From positions 1,984,001-2,048,000 of the forward strand of contig JALPQD010000137.1 in the NCBI GenBank assembly GCA_023101885.1: DNA of 64,000 bases, written 5' to 3'. A program made the translations under genes and the position numbers. Source of the DNA: Typhlomys cinereus. Lineage: Eukaryota; Chordata; Mammalia; Rodentia; Platacanthomyidae. Shown here one piece after another: positions 47,788 through 59,202 of this stretch; positions within the stretch are counted from its first letter, which is position 1; each line of letters opens with the position of its first letter. Under the pieces are notes generated by a model that saw only the letters and a list, made by a program, of their open reading frames with translations, ran no database searches and was not told the DNA's origin.

Positions 47788-48050
47788 TCATGTCCCTGAG
47801 GTGAAAAGGTTGATGTGATCAGGGTATGATTCCATTACAAGGTGAGGAGCATTGAGTTATCAGAGATCAGCAAACTAGGACTTGCCTGTTCATCCAAATA
47901 AGCCATTGCCAGTCGTTCTGTTTCACAATAGGACCCAGCATGGAGTCAAGTATGCATGGACTGAACCTTCAGAAGCCATGAGCCAAAACAAATCCCTTGA
48001 ATTGTATGGCTCAAATATTTGCTATTAGGAATGGAAAACAGTACCAATAC
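47440..48050 (+). mobile_element. ORR1/MT-like MaLR solo LTR with internal CT/CA microsatellite
   Basis: Starts with TATGGTTTAAATGTGAAATG, has GGTGGGTCTAACTTGGGAGG then TCATGGAA, and ends with GAGCCAAAACAAATCCCTTG, GTATGGCTCAA and CAGTACCAATA, in the order of rodent MaLR (ERVL-related) LTRs. A CT run (47576-47750) passing to CA (47751-47787) is embedded in the middle. No internal retroviral genes are present. Confidence 0.65.
47574..47787. repeat. (CT)n-(CA)n compound microsatellite
   Basis: CT units with GTCTCT and ATCGCT variants, followed by about 18 CA units. Embedded in the ORR1-like LTR. Confidence 0.9.
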
Positions 48051-48673
48051 ATTTAGGCAATTATTTTAACAAACATTCATAGAATCCACTTTGGTTGGGT
48101 GCCAGGAATACAAAATGAGATCTATATGAATATAAATCAAATATGTACCCATATAAAATTACAGGCATGATTAAGGCTAAGAAGAAAATATATAGAATGT
48201 TTCAAAATTGACAACAGTGTGTTTGCTTATTTATAATTTATATTTATACAATTGGTACACATTGGTTCAAAAGTCTTTTTGAGGAGATGCTACTTAAGCT
48301 GAGAATTAAATACTGAGGATAAATTAAGCAGAGTAAAGGAACTGTGAAAGGTTTTCCCAAGCAAAGGACACATGGTGTGCAAAGCTCTGCATAGGAATAG
48401 CCGAGGAACTTGGAGAAGACAAGTGCAGCCAAAGCACATACAGGGAATGGCTGAAGATACCATGAAGAAGACCAACAGGGAAGATGGTCCTTAGTCCAGG
48501 AGCAATGGGAAGCTGATAGCAAATCTCAACCTATGATTACACTTGCATGTTGAAAATGAAACACACAATATCACAATGAGTAAAATTCCCAGTTATAGCT
48601 AGCTCAATATTTTAAAATTGGTAATTTGGTGATTTGGAAGTTTGAAAAAATGCTTCATGGAACAGTCACTAAA

Positions 48674-48777
48674 CTCTTTTTGGAAAAATTGGTTGCAGGA
48701 CTCTCTGTCTCTGTCTCTCTCACTCTGTCTCTGTCTCTGTCTCTCTCTGTCCCTCTGTCTCTCTCTATGTCTCTCTT

Positions 48778-48842
<65 letters not shown>

Positions 48843-48862
48843 TTCATGTCCCTGAGGTGGAA
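48674..48862 (+). repeat. Second copy of the LTR interior with CT/CA microsatellite
   Basis: TTGGAAAAATTGGTTGCAGG, the following CTCTCTGTCTCTGTC, the CT-to-CA tract and CATTCATGTCCCTGAGGTG repeat the interior of the LTR at about 47556-47803. Only this interior is repeated, not the LTR ends. It sits about 1.1 kb downstream in the same orientation. Confidence 0.85.
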
Positions 48863-49374
48863 AATGAAGACCAAAATGAGTGTTCATATTTTAGCAGTGC
48901 CAGTCTTTTGATCTTCTCAGTGTTTCTCTTTCCATGGCAAAATGCAGATGTATTTGCATAATTTTTTCACACACATGCTGAGGACCTACTGACTCAACTT
49001 GTTTTTCAACCTGACTTATTTTCCACACGTGAAACATTTTGACTCAGATAGCCAACAGGTTGTCATAAAATACAGTACTCATTTGATCTAAAAATCAAAG
49101 TTACCTGAAAATAAATTATTTTCAAAGATTAAATGCCAAGAATCCAATTGGTCGGTTGTGGGTTAGCTACCCGTAAGATGACGCTAAATAAAAGAATCTT
49201 TCTAGACTCCTTAATCTCTCCGTGTTTCTTATGATGGCACCAAAGATGCAAAAGAGAACACTGATTCTCAACAATGAAGGGGTTTTATTTCCCCAGGCAC
49301 TGCTTTTGACTGCACATAGCTTTAGAGGGAAAAGGGCAGGAACCATTCTGAGAATCCAGTGTAGAGAAAGCAGG
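48863..49374. other. Unassigned non-coding DNA
   Basis: No repeat or gene recognised between the duplicated LTR interior and the inverted repeat. Confidence 0.5.
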
Positions 49375-50170
49375 ATGCTATAAATACCATACAGTATACA
49401 TGCAAACCTTCCCAACCTCAAGCAAGAAAAGTCACCCAACCTAAAAGGTAAAACTCTAGTCTAAAACTGTGCTATTCCAAACACCCTTCACTCCAGTGTT
49501 TATCCTCCTCCTCCTCCTCCTCCTCCTCCTTCTCCTCCTCCTCCTCTTCCTCCTTTTCTTTCTCCTCTTCATTCTCCTCCTCTTCTTTATCTTTATCTTC
49601 CTCTTCCTTCTTCTCCTCTTTTTCCTTTCTTCTTCTCTTCTTCCTCCTTTTACTTTCTCTCTCCTCCAGCTGTTCTTTGCCTCCTCATCTCTGTCTCTTC
49701 TTCTTTCTCTTCCTCATTCTCATCCTCCTCCATCTCCTTCTCCTTTCCTTTCTCTCCCCTTCCAGTCTCTTAATTTGCATCGTGTATAATCTGACCCACA
49801 CGAATATCTCTCTTTACACACCTAAATTGGCAACTTATATTTAACCCTCACTTTCCCATGATTGAAGCTTACCTTTAAGAAAACATGTTAGGTTAACATC
49901 TACTGAGATTTGTTGAGAAAAATAACTTTTAGAAATCTTGTTTTGCTAGTGGTTTCGAGGCCAAAGATAAAGTCTGGAAATATTTTTGACAAGCATCTCA
50001 AGATCTAATGTTGAAATACTTGTCGCCATGTCTAGGATAAATACTGGAGTAGAGTGAAGGGTGTTAGGAATAGCACAGTTTTAGACTAGAGTTTTACCTT
50101 TTAGGTTGGGTGACCTTTGTTGCTTGAGGTTGGGAAGATTTGCATGTATACTGTATGGTATTTGTAGCAT
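49375..50170. repeat. Long inverted repeat, arms about 130 bp, around a pyrimidine tract
   Basis: Arm 1 (49375-49505) is the reverse complement of arm 2 (50035-50170). They differ at about six bases, plus a 5-nt insertion in arm 2. Shared words include CTAAAAGGTAAAACTCTAGT in arm 1, matched by ACTAGAGTTTTACCTTTTAG in arm 2. The 530-bp spacer begins with a 265-bp nearly pure pyrimidine tract. There is no coding content in arms or spacer. I do not recognise the arms as a transposon terminus. Confidence 0.9.
49501..49770. repeat. Polypyrimidine (CTC/CTT) tract
   Basis: About 270 bp, mostly CTC and CTT units with few purines. Mirror-like polypurine-polypyrimidine tracts of this size can form triplex DNA. 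The open frame through it (Leu/Phe-rich) is a repeat artefact. Confidence 0.85.
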
Positions 50171-50239
50171 AGTCCCTAATATCTTCATTCGGAAGGCTAT
50201 CTCACTTTATATGCTTCCAACTGCTAAAAAAAATTCCTC

Positions 50240-50304
50240 TGTATTTTGAAGTAAGATATAAGCTCTTAATTGTGTATTTTGAAGTAAGATATAAGCTCTT
50301 AATT
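50240..50304. repeat. 33-bp tandem duplication
   Basis: A 32-nt word starting TGTATTTTGAAGTAAGATAT occurs at 50240-50271 and again, identically, at 50273-50304. Confidence 0.95.
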
Positions 50305-50429
50305 TGTGACCTGATGTTCTTTGTTGACTCTCCTACTCTCCATAATCTGAAGTGAGGTTTCTTGGTTTTTTCATAAATCACGAATTTCTCAGGGCAAAGG
50401 TCACTTCCACTTAGAGTCCACAGATGGTT

Positions 50430-50960
50430 ATATCACCTCCAGTCATAGTGACCTGTGCCTTCAGTAGGTCAATCAGTCTGTCTCTATTTTATCTCCCTGC
50501 ATCCATTTCTGTCCCTCCTTCGCAAAGCAAGCAGTCTTTTAAACATGTGAATTCAATCCACACAACCTCCTGTTCATTATTACGATATTTCAGTGGTTCA
50601 AAGCTATAGTTGATAGACTTGTTTGGAATCTTCGTAATCTCTCTCTGCTCTGCCAACTCCCACGCTGTCAGTTTCCTCTTGTATCATTCTTCCTCCTCAT
50701 TTCTGACACCCTAAATTCTCTCAGACCTTTGCTATAGTGTGTTCTTATTCACACATTTCTCACTGGTCCTTCCCTCTGTCTGGAATACTGTTTACTTTAC
50801 TTACCTAACTTCTTCCTATCTTTTAAGTCTCAGTTACTACTCATCATTTCTTAAAAAGAAGCTTCCACAGACCCCAGTTTTAAGTGTTTAACATCAGAGC
50901 ACTTGAGCATACTTAATTGTGAATATTATTTTTTCTAGTTAATTACTTTGTTGGTACAAT
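50430..50960 (+). repeat. L2 LINE fragment, plus strand
   Basis: Follows L2 order: CCTTTGCTATAGTGTGTTC, TCCTTCCCTCTGTCTGGAAT, TATCTTTTAAGTCTCAGTTA, AAGCTTCCACAGACCCCAG, and TCAGAGCACTTGAGCA. Confidence 0.7.
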
Positions 50961-50984
50961 AAAAAATCTTTGCCAAAAAAATTA

Positions 50985-51240
50985 AGGGGGGAAAGGGTTT
51001 ATTCCAGCTCACAGCTCCAGGTTATAATCCATCACTGTGGAGAAGTCATGATAAGGAGCTATAATGATCATATCTCAGGCAATGGGTGTATGCTTGCTAT
51101 CCAGGGCATGGGTCAGCCGCAGTAGGTGGTCCTTCCATCTCCATAGCCTGATCAAGGCAATCTCCTTCAGGCTTGCCCAGAGGCCCTTCTACAAGTTGAT
51201 TCTAAATAGTATCAAGCTGACAAGTAAGACTAACCACACA
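50985..51240 (-). repeat. Probable rodent interspersed repeat, family not assigned
   Basis: GGTTTATTCCAGCTCACAGC, TTATAATCCATCACTGTGGA and, later, GCCCAGAGGCCCTTC then TATCAAGCTGACAAGTAAG resemble the inverted 3' half of rodent LTR-type repeats that read toward the minus strand. I cannot name the family. Confidence 0.35.
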
Positions 51241-53375
51241 ATTATCTTGTATTTAATATTGTTGTTGGCCTTCTCTGCCAGACGATAAAGCAAACCTTTC
51301 TTTGCATTCTAGGCTATTAAAAGATTTTTGATTTTTCTGAACCACATGTTATGGACCTAATGCTTCCTCTAATAAAAGTATAGATAATTTTGGTAACTAA
51401 TTCTGACATTGCAATACAGAGTCGTACAATGAGCCATATATGAATCCCCATACGAAGTCACTCTGTCTGTGAAAATCTTCTTGAAGAAGGTACTAGACAC
51501 CTCTTGTGCTCCATCCATGTTCTTCCCTCTAGATAAGTAGTTGCAATCAGTTGGTGTTCTATAGCTGCTCACACATCTCTAGCTTTCAGTTCTGAGGCTT
51601 TTATAACATACCATGGACTTGGGCAAGGGTGTGCTACTTAGGTGTATAGAGGGCAAAGGACCCCCTGGGACCACTGTTAGTCAGTGATTAACAAATATTA
51701 TTTTACCACCAGCCATACAGACTTAGACAGTCTGTTCCTAAGCATGTCAAGTATCATCTTCAGGAAGCTGTGCCTTGATTCAGCCATGGCTATCTATGAA
51801 GACAATGGAGCCAATAATGTACCTTTCAATTGGCTTTCCCTCCTCCCTCTTTCTTAAGTCCTTCACTCATACTCTCAGGGACCATGTTCAAAATAAACTA
51901 CCTGCACATAAACCCTTGCCCTACACTTTTGTCCTGAAGGAGACAATGATATTGGGCATTATAAATCCGAGTCTTCAGGAGCAGTTAATCACATAGCAAG
52001 TAAATTCCACTTACCTCCTGCCAGAATAGTCTAAAGAATGCCATTACCACTCCTGTCCATTCATAACCTGACTCTCTTATTTTACCTTAGCATGTTAAAA
52101 AGGTCACTGCAGATATGATTAGGGTAATGATTTTGAGACAGGAAGATTATCTTAGATTATCTAAGAGGTCCCTAAGTATAATCACAAATCCTTAAAAGAC
52201 AGCATAACATTCGAATGGGGAAAAAATGAGGCTATGCAACAATGGGAGAAAGATGGAAGAAATGTACTTATGTCTTTCTAATTGTGCTGATGTCCTCCTA
52301 AACTGAAAGAAGATGATCTCCACTGTTGTCGTCAATCTGTGTCACATGTTCATGCTTAATCTGCTAACATTTTCATCCGCCTCTTTTAAGGGTTGTGTTT
52401 TCATTTTGTAGGTGCACTAGCTATTATTTTCAATAATGTATGCAAATGTCATGAAGATATATTATTTCCTCTCTTGTTTTGATCATCTCAACACCACATT
52501 TTCCTGTTACACAAACATTTTAGAATGTGGTTTGTCCTCAAAGACCATGCCAATTGAGAGGAAATGTTTCTGAGAGATATGTGAGCTATACTAAGCCATT
52601 TTTTTATGAAATCTGCAATTCTAACAGCTGCGTCCTAAATTAAGAAGATGGGCATTTCTCCAGAGATTAACCAATTCATCAAGAACTCATCCTGTGCATA
52701 ACGTGAAACTTTAATAATTTAGTCCTACTAGGGGGTTGGCAAGGTTGAAACATGTTTAAAGGAAGTCTGGTGGCATTGAAGTACAAACAAGAAACTTAAA
52801 CTAGGTAAATAGAACATGACCAGGCATAAGAAATTTGACCAAATGAGCAACTCACAAAAATTTGTAATTGGTGTATCAATTCAATGATTTCAAAGGCGTG
52901 GATGTTTTCATGATGCCTAAGGGCATTTTAAAAATTTGTTCTCATAAGTAATTTAAACATTCTTCTTGAAATACTGTTTGCCCTGTCAATTTGTTTAGCA
53001 AATTAATCACATAATCAGAACATTTAAGAACTGATAAAAAGGCCTCAGAGAAAAATCCAGTACAATTTTCCTTTTGTGAGGAGTTTCGTGTCCACCTCAG
53101 TCCTATGCTCATAGTACAAGACCAGTCCTCCACGTGCTCCTTCAAACCAGCTCCAATTCCTGAGGTCCTGGGTCCTGGTTCCATCACTGTTCTTCTTGCC
53201 TACAGGAAAAGATGAGCAGGCCTCGCTGTTCACTGCAACTGTCCTGTCGCTGCTCTACCAGGCAGAGCCTTTTCCACCACAGCCTTCTGTATCCATGCCT
53301 TATGGTCCCAGATCTTGCCAACCACTTCTACTGTAAGACTAAGCAGAGAAACTACACTGATGGACTACTGCCACG
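51241..53375. other. Unassigned DNA with one possible LTR fragment
   Basis: Apart from the MLT-like piece at 52080-52330, nothing recognised. Confidence 0.45.
52080..52330 (+). repeat. Possible MLT-type LTR fragment, plus strand
   Basis: CACTGCAGATATGATTAGGG, TGATTTTGAGACAGGAAGAT and TTATCTTAGATTATCTAAG, then TAATCACAAATCC, follow the order of old MaLR LTR sequence. Weak, diverged. Confidence 0.45.
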
Positions 53376-53423
53376 ATCACTAAAACCAAAGGTCAAGACC
53401 ATCACTAAAACCAAAGGTCAAGA
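53376..53423. repeat. 25-bp tandem duplication
   Basis: A 23-nt word starting ATCACTAAAACCAAAGGTCA occurs at 53376 and at 53401 without change. Confidence 0.95.
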
Positions 53424-53591
53424 ATCATGCATCCAGTGTGTTCCTTGGTAGCATCCTCAAGCTCTCTCTCCTCCTTTGCTCCAGTTCCTTCTTACATCTC
53501 TCACCCTTTGTCCCCAGTTTTCTCTCCCTGCCCCCCCCCTTTTTTTGGAGTTCATGCTTGTTGACAGTTCTCTTCCCATTCTCTAATTCTT

Positions 53592-54180
<589 letters not shown>

Positions 54181-54369
54181 CTACAGACTTTTTACACTCT
54201 GATCCACATTTTTCTCCTGAGCTGCTTGCTATCCACCTATTGACTGAAGTACCTCGGGCCCACTAAATGCAACAGACCGAAAAAAGAACTCTTTCTCACT
54301 ACAAAAGTGCTCCCCATTCATGTTTTTCTCTTGGTAACTGTCAATATATTTCACACGAGTGCCAGACAG

Positions 54370-54790
54370 ATATATCAATATTATTGGATCAATCTATATA
54401 CGTTGTTTCTCCTTTGTCTGCAAGATTAAATCCAAACTCCTTGGTCTAACAGATTAACATGTAATGAAGGCCCACTGAGACGTGTTCACTAGCGGCTGAA
54501 GTAACTTCATTTTCTACAGTTTACACCTCAGCCACCTACACTGTCCTTACCACAACCCTCAGATGAATACTGACTGGTGCTCCAAGAATCAATCCATTTC
54601 AACCTTCATAAAATTTCTCTCTGTAATTTGCCCCCTCTGGAAGAAAAGTCTCCACCTGTGTGCCTTCGTAACTCTCAGCTAAGCATGTTTGTTCCCGTGC
54701 CTCTTTTTCTGTGCATGTTGGAAAGTATCTTCAGGCCAAGCACTGTGACAAGCTTGTCTTGATGTTCACCGGATGGACGCATGTGAAAGC
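54370..54790 (+). repeat. L2 LINE fragment, plus strand
   Basis: GATTAAATCCAAACTCCTTG, GTAATGAAGGCCCACTGAGA and the loose Pro/Leu-rich-coding blocks that follow match the L2 3' region. It lies about 230 bp beyond the RPL26 retrocopy. Confidence 0.6.
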
Positions 54791-56097
54791 TGTTCAAGAG
54801 ATACGTGTAAAAAGACTGGCATTAAACAAATGAGTAGATGGGTGGGTGTGGGAATGAAAAAGCACAATTGAAGTTTTAATGACCCCCAAATTATCACTAA
54901 GGGAGCATTGAATAAGCTTTCTGTTTCTAGAGTTCTAATGTTAAAAGCATAGTGGTGCCAGACTTCACTTGGGAGTTACATGTGGTTGGGGGAGATGAGA
55001 ATGGAGGTATAATGACATTCATTTCGCTAGAGAAAGGCTATATAAAAGTTAAGGAATCAAAGTGGAAAAAAAAGTCGGAAGAACTAGCTGGAACTTGATT
55101 ATGATGAACTTATGATGTGAGGATACTGAAGATTCAGTCTAGGCTTAGGAGCAAAAGAGAAGCTAGCCACTATGTTTGCTTCATGAACAGTAGGAGCAAC
55201 GACAATGAAAATCTTATTCCAGGAATTTCAACATGGCTTCACTGTGCAGGAAGAATTCAAGACTAGACACATGAGGAGTAGGCAGAGGTTAATAGACCAA
55301 TTTGAGTCCTGAATTAAGATTTTAATGGGGTTACTGTAATTGGGACTAGGAAGAAAGAACCAAGTTCAATAAGGAATCAATTGTGCTGAGGAAATTAAAG
55401 TTGTCTCAAGTAAGTGAACCGTGCTGTGTGCTAAGTGAGAGATGGCAAAACTCTCCCTTTCCTAATGACTTTGCTTGGGATACTTTACTGAGCAGGGGAT
55501 GGCTCCACAAGTCTGTTACTTAGCAACTTCTCTGTGGTTTCTTTTTGGCTATGTTGTGGAGACAGGCAGCTTTGGGTGATACAAATCACAACTCTGTCAA
55601 GAGAGAGGAGATAGGGGAAGAATGTGGCAAGGGAAAAGCAAAGATGCATGTTTCCCTATCTGATGTCTTTAATCTGGTATGGCGAGACACGTGGGAAGAC
55701 ACAAGTTTTTAATGTCAGGAGGAAGACACAAAACACAAGTGGAAAGAAGGGATTTCACCCAGCTGACACTGCATTGAAGGATGAAAGCTGCCACGAAAAG
55801 CAGGAAAAAGGATTCATCTCGGTACGTAGTCCAGCCAGATATCCAGGAGCCAAGCACATCTCCATTTCTGCAAGACTTTCACTCCTTCCTTTCAAATCAC
55901 CTCCAAGACCTCAAACAACCACAGCCACGGAAACCCAAGTTCTGGGAACAATAACAAATACCTGTAGGTTTCACAGGCACCCCCATACAGGCATGCGCAC
56001 AGCAATTTTATCCTCTAGGCATGTAAATGTCACATGGTTTTATCCAACTTGTGTGAGCGTTTATGTAAAAAATTTTATGAAAGTGACTCTCTTACCA
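54791..56097. other. Unassigned non-coding DNA
   Basis: A 172-codon plus-strand frame at 55624-56142 runs into the truncated SINE and has no domain similarity I recognise. It is most likely chance. Confidence 0.45.
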
Positions 56098-56276
56098 AAG
56101 AGTAAACAAGGAGGAGGTGGAGGCGTCCATGGTGGTTCCTGAATTCATCCGTGGTTCTATACACACACACACATACATACACACACATACATACACACAC
56201 ACGCACACACACGCATATATGCACAATTGAATAAATAATAAATAATAAAAAAATTAAAAAATATATTAAAAAAAGA
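56098..56276 (+). mobile_element. 5'-truncated copy of the young SINE family
   Basis: Begins inside the SINE body (GAGTAAACAAGGAGGAGG) and contains the 3' block GGCGTCCATGGTGGTTCCTG and CCGTGGTTCTA, then CA/CATA repeats (56160-56220) and an AT-rich ATAAATAAT tail. The tRNA head and pol III boxes are missing. I see no clear TSD. Confidence 0.8.
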
Positions 56277-57074
56277 TACTTAACACATGATTTCTGGCTT
56301 ACAAATAAAATATAAGAAAGTTCTAGAATGGAACCTGAAGAGGCAAGAATCTTAGCTGTCACATTTCCCTGGTCAATTCTTCTATAGATTCCTCCATTAA
56401 GTGCTGGAAAGAGGGATCAGCAGTCAAATCCACAAAATCTTTGGAATTTTACTGAGGACAGAGGAGAAGGCTGCACACATGATTCACTTCGTCTGGCTGA
56501 ATCGAGAGTTTCTGAATGACTAAGAATCTGGAACTTGACTAAGTCAGAAACCATGTGGTCTATAACAGAAAATCTTCTAAAGGAAAACAACATAAATTTG
56601 CAGATGAAGCAAACAGATGATTTCTGTAGTTTTGTAACCAGAAACAGAACTCGCATGTGTCCTCAGCTAGTCCCAGAACCAAGGCCACTGCAGGACAAGG
56701 GGGTAAAATGTGGTTTTAATGATTTCTTGAAGACGGATAACTTATGTTTTAAGACTGGATGCTATATTTAAATAATGCCTTCATTTCTGTTGGGTTAGTG
56801 AAGAAAGGGCTTCTTGCTAATACAAATGGCTTTTAACCAGTTATTTTTTTTTTTTCTAATGAGAAGGGAAATACCGTTCTTATGAATGGAATGTGTACTA
56901 ACATTTCATCGAATCTGCAATGAGTCAAGTCTGAGAGAAGTCTTGTCATACATAGTCTCACTTTTAGAAATAAGAACAAAAATAGTGGAATGTGCTGCTG
57001 TGGTCAGTATTGACTGAGAATTCGCTGTGGGCAGAAAATGCTAAATATTTTTAAATAGAATACTTTGTTGTTGA

Positions 57075-57140
57075 GATTTTCAAAGTCCATCCATATTGCA
57101 GCATGTTTTAGCACTTCATTCCTTTCCTGATTGACTTTAG
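57075..57140 (-). repeat. Short ancient L1-like fragment, minus strand
   Basis: The plus strand reads GTCCATCCATATTGCAGCAT then GCACTTCATTCCTTTCC, a typical inverse old L1 block. It is cut off by the B2-like SINE that begins near 57159. Confidence 0.5.
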
Positions 57141-57158
57141 ACAAAATAAATTCATGAG

Positions 57159-57535
57159 TTTTGATGATGGTTCAGTGGGAAATGCATTGCTGTGAAAGCA
57201 TAAGGATTAGAATTTGACTCCCCGCCCAGATCCTAAAATCCCATGTAAAAGATGGACCTAGTGTTATAAGCATCTGTAGTTCCTGTGTGCTTACAGGAAA
57301 AAAAAATGGAAGAGAAAAGCCAGAGACTCTCCAGAAGTTCACAGACCCGATGAAGACACCAGATCCCAAACAAGGCAAATGAGGAATGACACTAGAGGAT
57401 TGTTCCCCGACCTTTGTGTGTGCTGTGGCACATGTGCATACACATGTACACTCGCACACATACACAGACATACATACACACAAACACATATGCACATATA
57501 CATATACCCACATATCTCACACACACACACACAAA
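57159..57535 (+). mobile_element. B2-related SINE with CA-rich tail, plus strand
   Basis: GATGATGGTTCAGTGGGAAA head, GAATTTGACTCCCC at the B-box position, AAATCCCATGTAAAAGATGG body (compare the 25.2 kb copy), and a long impure CA/CATA tail at about 57430-57533. Confidence 0.6.
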
Positions 57536-58379
57536 GTCACAATTTAAAATAGTCACTATGGCCACTGGCTATCATGCCCCATGACAGTTTTATAAACTTC
57601 TTGTAAACAATGACTTCCACACAAATTCCTGTAGTCCTCATGCAAGGACAATCAGCACTATAATGTTGCCTAGTAGACACACAAAATTATGCATCCTTCA
57701 TTATCTCCTTTTTGAGTGCTTTGACCAATTGGTTTGGGAATATGCTATCTATTTATAAGCCAAAGACAAAAAAAAATCACAGATCTCAGTTTCACATGGG
57801 GAGAAAGGTCAGATAAGAAGCCAATTAGCCTGAAGTGTGAAGGTTTTTGAGTATCTCACCATGATAGTCATCTTACAGCCTGAGGAATGCAGGGGTTCCA
57901 ATTTAAAGAAAATTTTGACTTACTGTAAAGCCCCTCCCTTAATTATTCTTGAACAATTGTTTCCTATCTTAATGTAGCAAAACAGGTTGAACGACAGGAT
58001 TGAGTTCAAGGATATTATTTCTTCCTATAGTTCTGATATATTGCTGTTCCTTCATTAGATAATATCATTGGAAAGAGACTTGCAGCATTAGAAATAACTT
58101 TCATCAATATCCTTTTAAAAGATTACCAGGGTCATATAGCCAGTTAGTAGTAGATCTGGTGTTAGACTCTAAAAGGGTGGGAATGTGTGTTGGAGAACAG
58201 AAAGTAATTTAGAAGCATGTGAGAAATAAAAGATCTAGCTGTGTTCTGATTAGATTTAAGGCCCACTTGCCAAAAGGGACCACATTCCTATTAACTACAA
58301 TGGAGCCTATGAAGAGGAGGATATAGATCCCAGGGTAAAAGCAGGTTATGAATGTTTACCTATGGAGACACTACATTGA

Positions 58380-58975
58380 ACTACTTTTTAAACACCAATT
58401 ATTATGCCCATAGATTGGAGAAACACTCAGCACTCAACCTCAATGTCTCCTTCTGCAACTACAGAAAAACATAGCTGGCCAAATGGAAGAAAATAAGAAC
58501 TGTAGACTAGGTGGTCTTAATCGGGATATCTATGTCACCCCCAACCACAACCCCAAGGCTCAGGGAATATTGCAGAAGAGGGAGCAGTAAGATCATAAAA
58601 GCTTGAAGAGGACAATGGTGGGTCAGAAGCATTCTCCTGGACATGACAAGAACTGCATTGAAACTGTGCCAGGAAAAGGGAATGATCTCTAAAAGCTCCA
58701 CACCTCTTGGAGAGACCCACAAGAACTGATAGGGAAGAAAAGGAAGATGCTATCCTCAGTGGTATACCAGACACTTGCTGGAGCATGAATCATGTCAGCC
58801 ATATGACATAAAAGACAAACTAGATGAAGTACAGTGGCCTTCACAAGGAAAGACTTGAAAATATGAGAGAGGGTGACAGGGGATCTGAAGGTTTATCAAG
58901 GATAAAGAAATAGTGATGGGAATAGGGATTAAGGGGAGAGAAAAAATAAAAATAAAATTATTGTTTAAAAAAGAT
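58380..58975 (+). mobile_element. Older L1 3' UTR fragment, plus strand
   Basis: Contains a block reading AATATTGCAGAAGAGGGAGC then AGTAAGATCATAAAAGC, matching the L1 3' UTR segment at about 11800 and 43920 (TTTGCGGAAGAGGGGGCG then GTAAGATTGTAAGAGC). The end has a purine-rich stretch and AAAATAAAAATAAAATT. More diverged than copies A-D, so an older subfamily. Confidence 0.7.
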
Positions 58976-58992
58976 GCATCTGTGGATGGATC

Positions 58993-59110
58993 CGTACTCT
59001 GCACTTTCTAACTGTAGAACTTTCGTAAGTTATTTATCTTCACTAAGTTGCTTCCTGGTGATGGTGTGAGCATTAAATGAGATAATGTGCACAACCCCGC
59101 AGTACTTCTA
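58993..59110 (+). repeat. MIR SINE, plus strand
   Basis: CTAACTGTAGAACTTTCGTA, AGTTATTTATCTTCACTAAG and GAGCATTAAATGAGATAATG match MIR core and 3' blocks. Confidence 0.6.
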
Positions 59111-59139
59111 TGGCATCTGAATGTCTGTTAGTTTTAACA

Positions 59140-59202
59140 GCCATCCTCGCCATCCTTCCCAGCCATCCTTCCCAGCCATCCTTCCCAGCCATCCTTCCCA
59201 GA
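59140..59202. repeat. 13-bp minisatellite
   Basis: About four tandem copies of CCATCCTTCCCAG, the first unit variant. The array is too short and unspaced to be anything else. Confidence 0.85.

Larger units (their letters stand above)
56277..58379. other. Unassigned DNA with a short L1 piece and a B2-related SINE
   Basis: Outside the listed repeats no gene is seen. Confidence 0.45.

Noticed and set aside
47461..47818. Overlapping open frames over the CT/CA run
   Set aside because: Dinucleotide repeats are open in several frames by chance; the unit is an LTR interior.
49469..49789. Leu-rich frame that could pass as a membrane protein
   Set aside because: Encoded entirely by the CTC/CTT tract.
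55624..56142. 172-codon plus-strand frame
   Set aside because: No recognisable domain, runs into a SINE fragment, and lacks exon-like context.
59140..59202. Short tandem array considered as CRISPR-like
   Set aside because: No spacers; contiguous 13-bp units in a mammalian genome are a minisatellite.
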